NCBI RefSeq assembly: GCF_900100435.1
Contig: NZ_FNEX01000007.1
Coordinates: forward strand, 115,503 to 179,502
Direction: 5' to 3'
DNA: 64,000 nt
Source: Pedobacter sp. ok626
Lineage (GTDB): Bacteria > Bacteroidota > Bacteroidia > Sphingobacteriales > Sphingobacteriaceae
Part shown: positions 35,341 to 45,867 of the stretch, piece after piece
How positions within the stretch are numbered: the first letter of the stretch is position 1
Layout: each line of letters opens with the position of its first letter
Notes under the pieces: generated by a model
Databases searched by the model: none
Seen by the model: only the letters and a program-made list of their open reading frames with translations
What the model was told of the DNA's origin: nothing
Translations under genes and position numbers: made by a program

Positions 35341-37329
35341 CTATTTCAAGATCGTAATTCCTAAATGCTTAGAAATTTCCTTTTCCACAACTTTCATCGC
35401 CATAAACTTATGCATTAATATTTCTAAGTTCGCCGGATCTGCTTCCGTTTTAATTTCGTTGGCAATATCGGAAAGAATCCCAGCTATTTTTGCTTTTTTC
35501 AGATGAAATAAACCGCCCAAAATAGTCGATTTTAAATTTACACTTTCATCCTTCACATAAATATCATGTTTGTGCTCCCAATTCTCACTTAAGGCATAGG
35601 GAGAGGTAGAAAGGTTGATCGCCAACTCAGCAATATCACGATCCTTACTCTGTATAAATTGACTGGCAACAGGCAAATGTCCATTCTCAATTTCAGCTCT
35701 ATAGGTCTCAATGACACGATCACAAAGTTTATCTTTAAAAACTACGTCCGTTAAATTCTGGATTATGAACGATCCGATATACATGTTATCAATCCCCCCC
35801 CAGGTAACGAGCTCGTGTCCAAAAGCCAATAATAATCGGACAATTTCCTTCTCCTGAACCTCGTCAACACTAGCTTGTTCGGGTGGAGCGGGCGCCTCAT
35901 AAGGTCCTGAGGTTTCAAACAAGTTATCAGGCGGTCCATCTTCATAGGGCTGATAAGCGTTACTTTGATGTTGTTGAAAAGATTGCGTTTGTGGACTTGG
36001 AGAATTCCCCGAAGCTTTCTTAAACTTAGCAACGCGCATTTTATTGAGTTCAGAAAGTAATGTCCTTTCCTCAACCTGCAACAAGCTACTACATTCTCTT
36101 ATAAAAACCGCAGCCTTAATCTCATCAGGAATCTTGGCAATACTTTCAATAATATCTCTGATGATCCCAGCCCTTTTTATCGGATCGGTGCCAGCCTCCT
36201 TCAGCAAGATTGTAGCTTTATATAAAATAAAGTCCCTACGGTTATCTTCTATGTACTTTTTAAACTCTCCCGATCCTACATGATGCATGTAGGAGTCTGG
36301 ATCATGACCGTCCGGGAAAAGCACGACTTTAACGTTCAGGCCTTCTTCCAGGATCATATCCAATCCACGCAAAGAAGCCTTGATTCCCGCAGCGTCCCCA
36401 TCATAAAGGATGGTCACATTTTGGGTAAATCGTCCAATCAATCGGATTTGCTCGGTCGTTAAGGAAGTTCCTGATGAGGCCACTACGTTCTCTATTCCTG
36501 CCTGGTGGACAGCAAGTACATCGGCATAACCTTCTACCAGATAGCAATTGTCGAACTCTCTAATGGCTTTCTTCGCATGGTACAAACCATACAGCACATT
36601 AGATTTATGGTAAATATCGCTCTCCGGCGAGTTTACGTACTTAGGAACATTTTTATCTGTTTTTAAGGTACGGCCACCAAAACCAATTACCCTACCGGTA
36701 AAGTTATGGATCGGGAACAATACGCGACCTCTAAAGCGGTCGTACAACTTGCCTTTATCATTTCTGATGGCTAGTCCAGTTTTCTCCAGGTATTCTTCTC
36801 TATGCCCTGCACCGACGGCACTATTAATCAATGCATCCCACGAATCGGGCGAATAACCTACCTGGAATTTCTTAAGAATATCTTCTCTAAAACCACGCTC
36901 TTTAAAATAGCTTAAGCCAATTGCCCGGCCATCGCTACCGGTCCATAACTCATTAGAAAAATAATTAGCAGCATACTCCGAAACAATGTATAAGCTTTCC
37001 CTTGCGTTTTGCGCTTCAATATTTTGGGGCGACTGTACGGTCTCCTCTACTTCAATATTGTATTTCTGTGCAAGGTATTTTAGGGCCTCCGGATAAGAAT
37101 ACTTCTCGTGGTCCATAATAAAATGGACTGAGTCTCCCCCTTTACCGCAACCAAAGCACTTATAAATCCCTTTAGTAACTGAAACGTTAAAAGAGGGCGT
37201 TTTTTCATTATGAAAAGGGCAATTTCCAATTAAACTGGTCCCCCGCTTTTTTAGCGCAACAAAGTCGCCCACCACCTCTTCAATACGGGCGGTGTCCATT
37301 ATTTTGCTTATGGTTTCCTGGTTAATCAT
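35341..37329 (-). CDS. dnaG: DNA primase
   Basis: 662 residues. It makes RNA primers at the replication fork. An N-terminal CHC2 zinc finger ('CPFHNEKTPSFNV', 'YKCFGCGKGGDSVHFI') is followed by the catalytic core and the TOPRIM domain ('CYLVEGYADVLAVHQAG', 'TILYDGDAAGIKASLRGLD'). A Pro/Gln-rich linker at about residues 435-480 then leads into the helicase-binding C-terminal domain. The length is typical of Bacteroidota. The yraN gene follows directly. Confidence 0.97.
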   Translation of the reverse strand: MINQETISKIMDTARIEEVVGDFVALKKRGTSLIGNCPFHNEKTPSFNVSVTKGIYKCFGCGKGGDSVHFIMDHEKYSYPEALKYLAQKYNIEVEETVQSPQNIEAQNARESLYIVSEYAANYFSNELWTGSDGRAIGLSYFKERGFREDILKKFQVGYSPDSWDALINSAVGAGHREEYLEKTGLAIRNDKGKLYDRFRGRVLFPIHNFTGRVIGFGGRTLKTDKNVPKYVNSPESDIYHKSNVLYGLYHAKKAIREFDNCYLVEGYADVLAVHQAGIENVVASSGTSLTTEQIRLIGRFTQNVTILYDGDAAGIKASLRGLDMILEEGLNVKVVLFPDGHDPDSYMHHVGSGEFKKYIEDNRRDFILYKATILLKEAGTDPIKRAGIIRDIIESIAKIPDEIKAAVFIRECSSLLQVEERTLLSELNKMRVAKFKKASGNSPSPQTQSFQQHQSNAYQPYEDGPPDNLFETSGPYEAPAPPEQASVDEVQEKEIVRLLLAFGHELVTWGGIDNMYIGSFIIQNLTDVVFKDKLCDRVIETYRAEIENGHLPVASQFIQSKDRDIAELAINLSTSPYALSENWEHKHDIYVKDESVNLKSTILGGLFHLKKAKIAGILSDIANEIKTEADPANLEILMHKFMAMKVVEKEISKHLGITILK

Positions 37330-37402
37330 TCGCGCTTATCTCTTTTCTATTTACCATTTATCATTTGCAGCGGCTACCCATTCAGCCGCCGCTGTACTAT
37401 TT

Positions 37403-38065
37403 TTATTTAACCAAAGGCAGCAAAGTATCTGCCAAAGTCCGGTTTCCTTTTTCATTCAAATGTACGCCATCGCTAGTCAAAATACCTTTTTCCAGATCCT
37501 CAGGATTGTTTGCCATATCGTACTCCGTAAACAGCTTTCTTAAATCCGCAATTGGAAGATTATTTTTTGCAGCCAAATCTCTAACTGCGCCTGAATATTT
37601 ATCCAATTCCTTATCCATTGGATTAGCGCCGTTCTTTTTCTCGCCAATTACAGCAGGCGTGCAAAGCACAACTTTAGCACCTCCAGCCTGGATTTTATTA
37701 ATCAGACCTTGATAAAACTTACCAAACTTATCATAATCAGTCCCAGTTTTAGAAGTCAGCTTGTGCCAAACATCATTCACTCCAATGTAAATCACCACCA
37801 AATCAGGCTTTTTATTCAGTACATCATCCTCCATTCTCAGGTATAAATCATATACTTTATTACCGCCAACACCGGCACCAATAATTTCATATTTAGCAGG
37901 GTCTAAATCCTTTTTTATCAAATCAACATAACCGCCCGGCTTTATTCCAGCCGCGGTAATCGAGTCGCCAAAGAAAATAACTTTTTTAGGCTTACTTTTC
38001 ATCGCAGAGAAAAGCAGCACCAATATTAGTGCTGGCAACAACAATAATTTAAAAGAAGATTTCAT
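37403..38065 (-). CDS. SGNH/GDSL hydrolase
   Basis: About 220 residues with an N-terminal hydrophobic export segment ('FKLLLLPALILVLLFSAM'). All SGNH blocks are visible: 'FFGDSITAAGIKPGG' (Ser), 'IIGAGVGGNKVYDLY' (Gly), 'VVIYIGVNDVWHK' (Asn), and 'DGVHLNEKGNRTLAD' (Asp-His). It is an extracytoplasmic esterase or lipase with unknown substrate, possibly deacetylating polysaccharide. The start at 38065 is chosen over 38077 by signal-peptide shape; either is possible. Confidence 0.9.
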   Translation of the reverse strand: MKSSFKLLLLPALILVLLFSAMKSKPKKVIFFGDSITAAGIKPGGYVDLIKKDLDPAKYEIIGAGVGGNKVYDLYLRMEDDVLNKKPDLVVIYIGVNDVWHKLTSKTGTDYDKFGKFYQGLINKIQAGGAKVVLCTPAVIGEKKNGANPMDKELDKYSGAVRDLAAKNNLPIADLRKLFTEYDMANNPEDLEKGILTSDGVHLNEKGNRTLADTLLPLVK

Positions 38066-38121
38066 TACTAGGTTCATTATATATGGTTTAGGGGTTAAAT
38101 AACTACGACTAAGTTAAAAAA

Positions 38122-39060
38122 TTACTTCCCTTTTCCAAGACGATATTCTCTTTGCAATACCAGCACACTTGCTTTTTCCGGCTTCTTCATCGGAACATTC
38201 CAATTGCCCTGATAGCTGACCTTAGCCGGCAACTTCTCCTCCCCAAAATAACCCATTTCAATATTCATTTGTACATTAAAATCAAAAAGCATATTGCTGT
38301 ATTTCATATCTACATAACGACCTAAAATTTCAAAGTTGCGTTTGTCAAAAATAGTTGTTAGCTCTTTAATCATCAGCCCATCCTTAGTCCAATTACTTAA
38401 ATCAGGCTTTACCGTAACCTTAAACCGGTAGACAGAAATAGAATCCAGATAGGTCCCACTGAAAAAGCTATAATCGTAATACTGCCGCATGTTGGCGGTA
38501 AAGATCTCTGTTTTGCTTCCAATAAAAGGCAAGCCCTTAACCGGTCGACCGGGAGAAAAGATCAACGTTTTCAGTTTATCCTTGTATCCGGCAATGGCAC
38601 CGTCAGACTTTCCCACAGCAGATTCTGAAGAATAAGAAGACTGATAAGCATTCATAAAAATATAATCAAACATCTCAACCGTATAAAGATTGTATTTCCC
38701 GTTTTTCTTAAAAAGCTTACCAGTGTCTTGCTTTACCAGATATTCCAACCAGGGAGCGGTATTGTTCCGTTTCACCTTACGGTATAAGCGTCCGCTTACC
38801 TTATTCTTTTTGTCATAGGTATAAATACTATTTTCTGCTACAAAGGAGTACTTCTTCATATTGCGGAAAGCCTGATAGAAACTCGTATCAGTGGTGACGG
38901 CCCTGATAAAAGTTTCTACGCTTAAGCGCTCTGAAGTAATGTTTACAGCCGAATCCAGTTGAATGGTTTTAATCGTATCCGGATTAAATCGGGGAATCTC
39001 CTGCCCAAAAACATTAACAAATGATGTGAGAAATAGAATCAGTACAAGGGATTTCTTCAT
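38122..39060 (-). CDS. Exported protein of unknown function
   Basis: 312 residues with a signal peptide (MKKSLVLILFLTSFVNVFGQ). The mature part is a mixed, strand-rich sequence ('YSFVAENSIYTYDKKNKVSG', 'TAPWLEYLVKQDTGKLFKK', 'MKYSNMLFDFNVQMNIEMGY'). The outer-membrane-lipoprotein-sorting-like feel of the second half ('EILGRYVDMKYS') is only suggestive. No family is recognised with confidence. It lies 13 bp after the M20 peptidase gene and is probably cotranscribed with it. Confidence 0.75.
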   Translation of the reverse strand: MKKSLVLILFLTSFVNVFGQEIPRFNPDTIKTIQLDSAVNITSERLSVETFIRAVTTDTSFYQAFRNMKKYSFVAENSIYTYDKKNKVSGRLYRKVKRNNTAPWLEYLVKQDTGKLFKKNGKYNLYTVEMFDYIFMNAYQSSYSSESAVGKSDGAIAGYKDKLKTLIFSPGRPVKGLPFIGSKTEIFTANMRQYYDYSFFSGTYLDSISVYRFKVTVKPDLSNWTKDGLMIKELTTIFDKRNFEILGRYVDMKYSNMLFDFNVQMNIEMGYFGEEKLPAKVSYQGNWNVPMKKPEKASVLVLQREYRLGKGK

Positions 39061-39073
39061 GGAGGCAGAAAAC

Positions 39074-40258
39074 CTAATTCCCCAACTGTTTTACCGCCAT
39101 ATAAGCCATTAAACCTGTCGATACCTTCAAAGCATCCTCGTCAATGTCAAAATTAGGCGTATGCACAGAATAGTAAGTATCCTTAGCTTTATTTCCGGTG
39201 CCCAGTCTGTAGAAACAAGCATCCGTAATTTGCGAGTAATAGGCAAAATCTTCCGCAGCCATCCAGATGTCCAGATCAAGTACATTTTCCTTACCTAAGT
39301 AATCTTCTGCACAAGCACGTGCATTTGCCGTTACCTGCTCTTCATTGATTAAATAAGGATAGCCATCCATGATGTTAAACTCACAACTTCCACCCATACT
39401 TTCGGCAATACCTTCAGCCATTTTCTTCATCAAACGTTTAGCCTCTTTGCGCCATTCTTCATTCAGTGTTCTAAAGGTACCTTCCAATTTCACCTCATTA
39501 GGAATGATATTCGTTGCACCATTGGCAATCACCTTACCAAAAGAGAGTACTGATGGCAAACGCGGATCGGCATTTCTGCTCACGATCTGCTGTAAAGCCA
39601 CGATAATGTGCGAAGTGATCAACACAGGATCTATATTCTGATGTGGTTGTGCACCGTGCCCACCTTTACCACGAACCGTTACGTACAATTCATCCGTAGA
39701 GGCCATATAAATGCCGGAGCGGAAACCAACCTTACCAGACTCAATCAAAGGCATCACATGCTGCCCAATGATCTGCTGAGGCTTAGGATTCTCTAATACA
39801 CCTTCTTTAATCATAATGCTTGCCCCACCAGGCAATATCTCTTCTGCAGGTTGGAATATCAATTTTACGACACCACCAAACTCTGCTTTAAGGTTATTCA
39901 AAATATAAGCAGTACCCAGCAAAGAAGAGCTATGTACATCATGCCCACAAGCGTGCATTACACCTGGGTTTTTAGAAGTATAAGGTTTATCATTAGCCTC
40001 CAATATCGGCAATGCGTCCATATCCGCACGCAAAGCGATAACCTTATCAGAAGGAAGCTCGCCCGTAATCAATCCAACAACACCAGTATTGGCCATTTCA
40101 GTAAAAGGAATGCCCCAATCTGTCAAAATACCCTTAATAAATGCTGAAGTCTGAAATTCCTTAAAAGAAAGCTCCGGATTGGCGTGTAAATGCTGGCGAT
40201 AACCAACAACCTGCTCAAAAATATTACCGGAAAGTGCCTGAATCTTATCTTTAATCAT
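39074..40258 (-). CDS. M20-family amidohydrolase/peptidase
   Basis: 394 residues, M20D type (hippurate/N-acyl-amino-acid hydrolase, IAA-amino acid hydrolase-like). It has the di-metal-site motifs 'IALRADMDALPI', 'GVMHACGHDVHSSSLLGTA' and 'LIFQPAEEILPGGA', and the lid/dimerisation insert 'ELYVTVRGKGGHGAQPH'. No signal peptide is present, so it is cytoplasmic. It likely removes acyl groups from amino acids or peptides. It overlaps the SPOR gene by 8 bp. Confidence 0.93.
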   Translation of the reverse strand: MIKDKIQALSGNIFEQVVGYRQHLHANPELSFKEFQTSAFIKGILTDWGIPFTEMANTGVVGLITGELPSDKVIALRADMDALPILEANDKPYTSKNPGVMHACGHDVHSSSLLGTAYILNNLKAEFGGVVKLIFQPAEEILPGGASIMIKEGVLENPKPQQIIGQHVMPLIESGKVGFRSGIYMASTDELYVTVRGKGGHGAQPHQNIDPVLITSHIIVALQQIVSRNADPRLPSVLSFGKVIANGATNIIPNEVKLEGTFRTLNEEWRKEAKRLMKKMAEGIAESMGGSCEFNIMDGYPYLINEEQVTANARACAEDYLGKENVLDLDIWMAAEDFAYYSQITDACFYRLGTGNKAKDTYYSVHTPNFDIDEDALKVSTGLMAYMAVKQLGN

Positions 40259-40706
40259 TGCTGTAATTTAAATTAGGTGCATTAATCTTTTCCCTGAAAA
40301 TAAATAAAGTAGGGAACATTGGTCTAAGCTCATTCAATAAGCGCTGTGCTTCCAGCCGCGTCCTGAAATCGCCAACCCGTAAATAATAATTTGGTTGTTT
40401 ATAAGTAATGTAAGTATTTAACTCAGGATAGCTGGAGTTGAATTTACTCTGCTCGTTAAAAACCTCACGCCTGTCAGATCCATAAAATATTTGAACCCGG
40501 TATCCCATTTGTGAAACAATCGTTGTTCCCGGCCTACCGGTTACCGCGCCCGAAGGACTGGTAGCTGTAGACTTTAAGCTCAATTCTATGCGTTTGGCAA
40601 TCAAACTGTCTATCATAGGGTCTTTTATTACCGAGACCACACCCTTTGTTTGGGCAAATGCCACAGCAGAAAAACAACACAATAAACCAGTTAACAATTT
40701 CTTCAT
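40251..40706 (-). CDS. SPOR-domain exported protein
   Basis: 151 residues with a signal peptide (MKKLLTGLLCCFSAVAFAQ), a short linker and a C-terminal SPOR domain ('GYRVQIFYGSDRREVFNEQ', 'YYLRVGDFRTRLEAQRLLNE', 'FIFREKINAPNL'). SPOR domains bind denuded peptidoglycan glycans, often at division sites. It overlaps the M20 peptidase gene, so the two are made together; no functional link is evident. Confidence 0.9.
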   Translation of the reverse strand: MKKLLTGLLCCFSAVAFAQTKGVVSVIKDPMIDSLIAKRIELSLKSTATSPSGAVTGRPGTTIVSQMGYRVQIFYGSDRREVFNEQSKFNSSYPELNTYITYKQPNYYLRVGDFRTRLEAQRLLNELRPMFPTLFIFREKINAPNLNYSND

Positions 40707-40716
40707 GAAAGGATAT

Positions 40717-40756
40717 AAAAAAAGAATGCCGAATTCTTTACAAAACTCGGCATTCT
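40717..40756 (-). terminator. secA terminator
   Basis: AGAATGCCGA (40723-40732) pairs with TCGGCATTCT (40747-40756), loop 14 nt, 17 bp past the secA stop. On the minus strand it is followed by TTTTTTATATCC, a proper T-tract. Confidence 0.8.
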
Positions 40757-40772
40757 ATATGTTTAATACAAA

Positions 40773-43700
40773 TTACAATCCTGCACCGTGACAGTTTTTG
40801 TATTTCTTACCACTACCACAAGGACAAAGGTCGTTTCTACCTACAGTAACTTCTTTACGAATCGGTTGCTGAGGGGCCAGTTCACGAGTATCATCCATTA
40901 CATCCGCAGTGCTGCTTGAATGTCCAAACTCAGGTTTAGACATTTTCAATCTGCTTGGTGCAGGTCTTGGTGCCTGTGCTTCTCTGATATCATTTGGGTC
41001 TGCCTGTACAGGGATCCCGCCTTTATATAAGAAACTTACCACCTCTTTGTTCACAGCATTCAGCATGTTTTTGAACAAGTTAAAGGCCTCCATTTTATAA
41101 ATGATCAATGGATCTTTTTGCTCATAAACCGCATTTTGCACCGACTGCTTCAATTCGTCCATTTCACGTAAATGCTCTTTCCATGATTCATCGATCAAGG
41201 CCAGTACAATCGTTTTCTCAAATGACTTAGTAATCTCACGACCTCCATTGTCTATTGCCTTTTTAAGACTAACAGGTACTTGTATGCTACGTAATCCATC
41301 TGTAAACGGAACAACGATTTGCTCAATCTGCTCACCACGTTCTGCAAACACCTGGTTCAATACCGGCATCGCCTGACTAATGATCGCATCTGATTTCCTT
41401 GCATAGAAAGCAGTAACCTCTTCAAACAATTTATCTGTTAAATGATGAATACCTTTAGATGTGAATTCTGCCTCATCAATACTTGTATCTGCAGAGAAGT
41501 TTTTAATTACTTCCAGTTTAAAACCTTCGTAATTACCTTCTTCTTTATATTCAGTTACGATATCTTCTGCAACATCAAACACCATATTGCTCATGTCTAC
41601 ATCTAAACGATCGCCAAACAAGGCATTTCTACGTTTCGAATAGATCACAGTACGTTGTGAGTTCATTACGTCATCATACTCCAGCAAACGCTTACGGATA
41701 CCAAAGTTATTTTCTTCAACTTTCTTCTGGGCACGCTCAATAGATTTGGTAATCATTGAATGCTGAATCACTTCACCATCTTCAATACCCATTTTCACCA
41801 TGATGCTAGAAATCCTTTCAGATCCGAATAACCTCATTAAGTTATCTTCAAGAGATACGAAGAATTGAGATGAACCTGGATCACCCTGACGACCGGCACG
41901 ACCGCGTAACTGTCTGTCTACACGACGAGACTCATGACGCTCAGTACCTACAATCGCTAAACCACCAGCTTCCTTAACGCCTGGGCCTAATTTAATATCC
42001 GTACCACGACCAGCCATGTTGGTTGCAATCGTAACCTGACCAGCCTGACCAGCTTCAGCAACAATATCCGCCTCTTTCTGGTGCATCTTCGCGTTCAACA
42101 CATTGTGCTTAATTCCACGAAGCTTCAACATCCTGCTTAGTAATTCCGAAATCTCTACCGAAGTTGTACCCACCAATACCGGACGGCCTGCTTGCGTTAG
42201 TTTTACAATTTCTTCTGCTACTGCATTGTATTTTTCGCGTACGGTACGGTACACATAATCCTGATGATCTTTTCTTGAAATTACTCTGTTTGTAGGAATT
42301 TCTACCACATCCAATTTATAGATAGACCAGAACTCGCCTGCTTCCGTAGTCGCAGTACCCGTCATACCGCAAAGCTTGTGGTACATTCTAAAGAAGTTCT
42401 GTAAAGTAACAGTAGCGTAAGTTTGCGAAGCATCTTCTACTTTCACATTCTCTTTAGCTTCAATTGCCTGGTGTAAACCATCAGAATAACGACGACCATC
42501 CATAATACGGCCAGTCTGCTCATCAACAATTTTAATCTTTCCTTCATCGATGATGTATTCTACATCAATCTCGAACAAAGTATAAGCTTTCAACAACTGG
42601 TTTACAGAGTGAATGCGTTCCGCTTTGATTGAATAATCGCGCATTAAAGCATCTTTCTTCGCAATTTTCTCTTCGCTGCTTAATGATGATTTCTCGATCT
42701 CTGCAATCTCAGTACCTACATCAGGCAATACAAAGAAATGTGCATCCTCACCAGATTTAGTGATCAGCTCAATACCTTTTTCGGTCAATTCAACCTGGTT
42801 GTTTTTCTCATCAATGTAGAAGAACAGTTCCGAATCTACCTTAGGCATATTCTTAGACTGATCAGCCATATAATGATTCTCTGTTTTCAATAAGGTTTGT
42901 TTTACACTACCCTCACTCAAAAACTTAATCAAGGCTTTATTTTTAGGCAAACCACGGTGAGCACGTAATAGCGCTAAACCACCTTCACCTTCTTCGGTTC
43001 CGGCTTTACCATCGTTAATTAATTTCTTAGCTTCATTCAAAGCTCTGGTTACATATTCTTTCTGTGCGTTTACCAGGCGTTCAATCCTTGGTTTCAACTC
43101 ATGAAACTCATGCTGATCACCAAAAGGAACAGGTCCAGAAATAATCAAAGGTGTACGGGCATCATCAATCAATACTGAATCGACCTCATCCACCATTGCA
43201 AAATGCAATTTGCGTTGTACCAATTGGTCTGGAGTCTGCGACATGTTGTCACGCAGGTAATCAAAACCAAATTCGTTGTTGGTACCGTATGTAATGTCAG
43301 CCAAATAAGCGTTTCTACGCTCTTGCGAGTTTGGCTCATGCTTATCGATACAATCTACCGAGATACCGTGGAATTCAAATAATGGACCATTCCATTCCGA
43401 GTCACGACGAGCAAGGTAATCATTCACCGTTACGATGTGTACACCTTGTCCGGCTAGTGCATTCAGGTATGCTGGCAATGTACTTACTAAGGTTTTACCC
43501 TCACCAGTAGCCATCTCGGCAATTTTACCACTATGCAACACCATACCACCGATCAACTGCACATCATAATGCACCATGTTCCAAACCACTTCTACACCGG
43601 CAGCTTCCCAACGGTTTGACCAAAGTGCTTTATCGCCTTGAATTACAACGTTTTTCTTACGAGCAGCATAATCACGATCAAACTGTGTCGCGGTCACTTC

Positions 43701-44081
43701 CAACGTTTCGTTTTCAGAAAGACGTCTAGAAGTTTCTTTCACTACCGCAAAAGCTTCTGGTAGGATTTGTTGCAAAACCACCTCAAGTTCTTTATCGCGA
43801 TCTTTAATCAAGGCATCAATCTGATCGTATAAAGCTGTTTTTTCAGTTAATGACAATTCCTGACTTTCACCATCCACTTTTAAAGCAGCGATTTTACCAT
43901 CAATTTCAGCTAAGGCTTTCGCAATAACATCCTTAAAGTATACTGTTTTATTACGCAGTTCATCGTTGCTTAATGAAGCTAACTTTGCGTATTCCTCGTT
44001 CGTTTTTGCAACAAGAGGTTGTAAGGCCTTTATATCTCTTTCTGATTTGCTTCCAAAAACCTTGGTTAAAAATCCTAACAT
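40773..44081 (-). CDS. secA: Preprotein translocase ATPase SecA
   Basis: 1102 residues from the ATG at 44081 ([20 protein letters not shown]); the upstream 44153 start adds a non-SecA leader. It is the ATPase motor of the Sec translocon. Motifs are Walker A '[17 protein letters not shown]', '[20 protein letters not shown]' (DEVD), '[13 protein letters not shown]', '[20 protein letters not shown]', and the C-terminal zinc-binding '[17 protein letters not shown]'. It is about 200 residues longer than the E. coli protein. Much of the excess is an insert in the first nucleotide-binding half, about residues 275-450, as in other Bacteroidota. Confidence 0.98.
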   Translation of the reverse strand: MLGFLTKVFGSKSERDIKALQPLVAKTNEEYAKLASLSNDELRNKTVYFKDVIAKALAEIDGKIAALKVDGESQELSLTEKTALYDQIDALIKDRDKELEVVLQQILPEAFAVVKETSRRLSENETLEVTATQFDRDYAARKKNVVIQGDKALWSNRWEAAGVEVVWNMVHYDVQLIGGMVLHSGKIAEMATGEGKTLVSTLPAYLNALAGQGVHIVTVNDYLARRDSEWNGPLFEFHGISVDCIDKHEPNSQERRNAYLADITYGTNNEFGFDYLRDNMSQTPDQLVQRKLHFAMVDEVDSVLIDDARTPLIISGPVPFGDQHEFHELKPRIERLVNAQKEYVTRALNEAKKLINDGKAGTEEGEGGLALLRAHRGLPKNKALIKFLSEGSVKQTLLKTENHYMADQSKNMPKVDSELFFYIDEKNNQVELTEKGIELITKSGEDAHFFVLPDVGTEIAEIEKSSLSSEEKIAKKDALMRDYSIKAERIHSVNQLLKAYTLFEIDVEYIIDEGKIKIVDEQTGRIMDGRRYSDGLHQAIEAKENVKVEDASQTYATVTLQNFFRMYHKLCGMTGTATTEAGEFWSIYKLDVVEIPTNRVISRKDHQDYVYRTVREKYNAVAEEIVKLTQAGRPVLVGTTSVEISELLSRMLKLRGIKHNVLNAKMHQKEADIVAEAGQAGQVTIATNMAGRGTDIKLGPGVKEAGGLAIVGTERHESRRVDRQLRGRAGRQGDPGSSQFFVSLEDNLMRLFGSERISSIMVKMGIEDGEVIQHSMITKSIERAQKKVEENNFGIRKRLLEYDDVMNSQRTVIYSKRRNALFGDRLDVDMSNMVFDVAEDIVTEYKEEGNYEGFKLEVIKNFSADTSIDEAEFTSKGIHHLTDKLFEEVTAFYARKSDAIISQAMPVLNQVFAERGEQIEQIVVPFTDGLRSIQVPVSLKKAIDNGGREITKSFEKTIVLALIDESWKEHLREMDELKQSVQNAVYEQKDPLIIYKMEAFNLFKNMLNAVNKEVVSFLYKGGIPVQADPNDIREAQAPRPAPSRLKMSKPEFGHSSSTADVMDDTRELAPQQPIRKEVTVGRNDLCPCGSGKKYKNCHGAGL

Positions 44082-44235
44082 ATTATGTTTTGTGTTTATT
44101 TCTTTTAAAATGATCAAATTACAACAACCAAGCCATGTAGCCAAATGAGCCACAATGTCAGTTGTAGGGTACTAAAAGTACAAAATATCCTGTACTTGGG
44201 GCGGTTAGCCCGTATTTCATTTAACAGGGAGGGGA

Positions 44236-44535
44236 TTATGGACTGTTGTTTTTAGTCTGTTCCTTTATGGTCAGGTCAACTATAATGTAATTATTGATCC
44301 TTTGTTTTTCAATCTTTTTCTCAGGCAACAAACCTATTGAGGTCAATTCACTGGCAGACAAAAAGAAAGGATGTCTCTGGTCATCAGGTAAATTCACCCT
44401 AACAGATGCAGCATCTTTGTCCACCTGCTGACTGTTACAAAACTTTGTTACCAAGCGCAATCCTTCAATCCGATCAGCCTTTGCAAGGTTGGTCAGACTA
44501 AAAAAGACTAACGAAAGAGTAACGATATGTTTCAT
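44236..44535 (-). CDS. Small exported protein of unknown function
   Basis: 99 residues. A signal peptide (MKHIVTLSLVFFSLTNLAKA) precedes a short polar mature part with one Cys ('RLVTKFCNSQQVDKD') and 'HPFFLSASELTSIGLLPEKK'. No family is recognised. It sits alone between secA and the sigma/membrane-protein pair. Confidence 0.65.
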   Translation of the reverse strand: MKHIVTLSLVFFSLTNLAKADRIEGLRLVTKFCNSQQVDKDAASVRVNLPDDQRHPFFLSASELTSIGLLPEKKIEKQRINNYIIVDLTIKEQTKNNSP

Positions 44536-44654
44536 GTTGGCGGCAATAATTTAGTTAAGATGCAATGCTCCAGCCCTCAAATCTAATTTTAATCTTTTAA
44601 ATAATGAAATTCAAGACTCAGAAATTACATTTCACCCCCGCTAAATTCAATCAT

Positions 44655-45281
44655 TTACTGAGGATTTAACTCCTTCAACTCTTCAAGATCCGCCCGAAAA
44701 CCCTTCTCATCTTCTCCCAAATTAGGCCATTCTGGTTTCTTCCCAGCGTAATAATAGGAAAAAACCATCACCGCAGCCAAACAGAGTATGGAAATAATTG
44801 CACCGGATATCCCCGATTTCGGTATGTAGATTATAATACGCCCAAAAGAGAGCAGCATAGAAGAACAAAACATAAATATGACTGTATATCTCAAAAGCCT
44901 TCTGTATTTTACATAAACAGCGATGATATGCAGTAGTGATTCCTGTAGGTTTTGCCTATCCAGACTTATTTCTTTAAGCGCCATGCGCGCCTTGAACAAA
45001 AAGATCACCATCACTATACAGCTTAAGACTAAAGCTGCAAGCGGCAGATACTGTGCCCTTGAGGTATAATCGAAAGGATTCCCGAAGAAACAAAATGTAA
45101 GGCAGACCGCGTAAAACATAAAAAGACATATCATCTCAGTATAACGCTTTCTAATCCTGGCTATTCTGGAAACAGATCTTTCCTTGATCATACTTGCAAT
45201 CACCTTCTGGTTAATTTCTTCTGTAGCCTGTAATCTGCTATCATATTCTAGCCATGCTGTTTTCAACTCATCTAAGTTCAT
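44655..45281 (-). CDS. Membrane protein paired with an ECF sigma factor
   Basis: 208 residues: a cytoplasmic N-terminal helix ('LDELKTAWLEYDSRLQATEE') and four membrane helices in two pairs. It overlaps the upstream ECF sigma gene by 14 bp, the arrangement of sigma/anti-sigma pairs. It has no zinc-binding anti-sigma motif and does not match the FecR type, so a regulatory role is inference from position. Confidence 0.7.
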   Translation of the reverse strand: MNLDELKTAWLEYDSRLQATEEINQKVIASMIKERSVSRIARIRKRYTEMICLFMFYAVCLTFCFFGNPFDYTSRAQYLPLAALVLSCIVMVIFLFKARMALKEISLDRQNLQESLLHIIAVYVKYRRLLRYTVIFMFCSSMLLSFGRIIIYIPKSGISGAIISILCLAAVMVFSYYYAGKKPEWPNLGEDEKGFRADLEELKELNPQ

Positions 45282-45771
45282 AACGATCTGATTTAATAAT
45301 TTTTTCCAATTTGATCTTAATCCGGGTGATCCTCACCCCTACATTACTTTTACTTATCCCGATGACATCGCTAATCTCATCATAGGTCTTATCTTCCAGG
45401 TGCAACAAGATGATGGCCTTTTCTATCTCTGTTAAGCAATCAATGGCCCGTTTAAGTAGCGACATCTGTTCATCTTCTTCAGGATAAGCGCCCAGATCAG
45501 GAATTTGAAACTCATCCGTTGAAATCCCCCTGCTTTCAGGTCTCCGGCTTGTTTTCCTGAAATTAGTAATAGCCGTATTCAATGCAATCCGGTACATCCA
45601 GGTACTCGGCTTCGATTCCTGTCTGAAGGAAGGAAAAGCTTTCCAAAGCTGCAACACGACCTCCTGGAACAGATCATTTTTATCTTCCTGATCCAAGCCA
45701 TATAAGTTGCAGACTTTGTATATAATTCCACGATGTATGTTGATCATTTCGACAAATGCATGCTCCATCAT
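45268..45771 (-). CDS. ECF-type RNA polymerase sigma factor
   Basis: 167 residues with region 2 ('YKVCNLYGLDQEDKNDLFQE', 'STWMYRIALNTAITNFRKTS') and region 4 ('LTEIEKAIILLHLEDKTYDE', 'ISDVIGISKSNVGVRITRIK'), a standard ECF sigma-70 factor without C-terminal extension. It is probably autoregulated with its membrane partner. The target regulon is not visible in the window. It is divergent from the LysR gene across 96 bp. Confidence 0.92.
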   Translation of the reverse strand: MMEHAFVEMINIHRGIIYKVCNLYGLDQEDKNDLFQEVVLQLWKAFPSFRQESKPSTWMYRIALNTAITNFRKTSRRPESRGISTDEFQIPDLGAYPEEDEQMSLLKRAIDCLTEIEKAIILLHLEDKTYDEISDVIGISKSNVGVRITRIKIKLEKIIKSDRYELR

Positions 45772-45867
45772 ATTTCAATTTGCACAATAAGTCGCAGTGG
45801 CTAGATAAAAATTACACATTCGATAAAAATAACTAATTTACCCATCCAGATCACCCAATATTATTGT

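Noticed and set aside
37364..37400. Hairpin CAGCGGC/GCCGCTG after the GDSL gene end
   Set aside because: Imperfect with a long loop and no T-tract on the minus strand; not convincing as a terminator.
44082..44153. A 24-codon extension of SecA
   Set aside because: The sequence is unlike any SecA N-terminus; [10 protein letters not shown] at 44081 is the family start.
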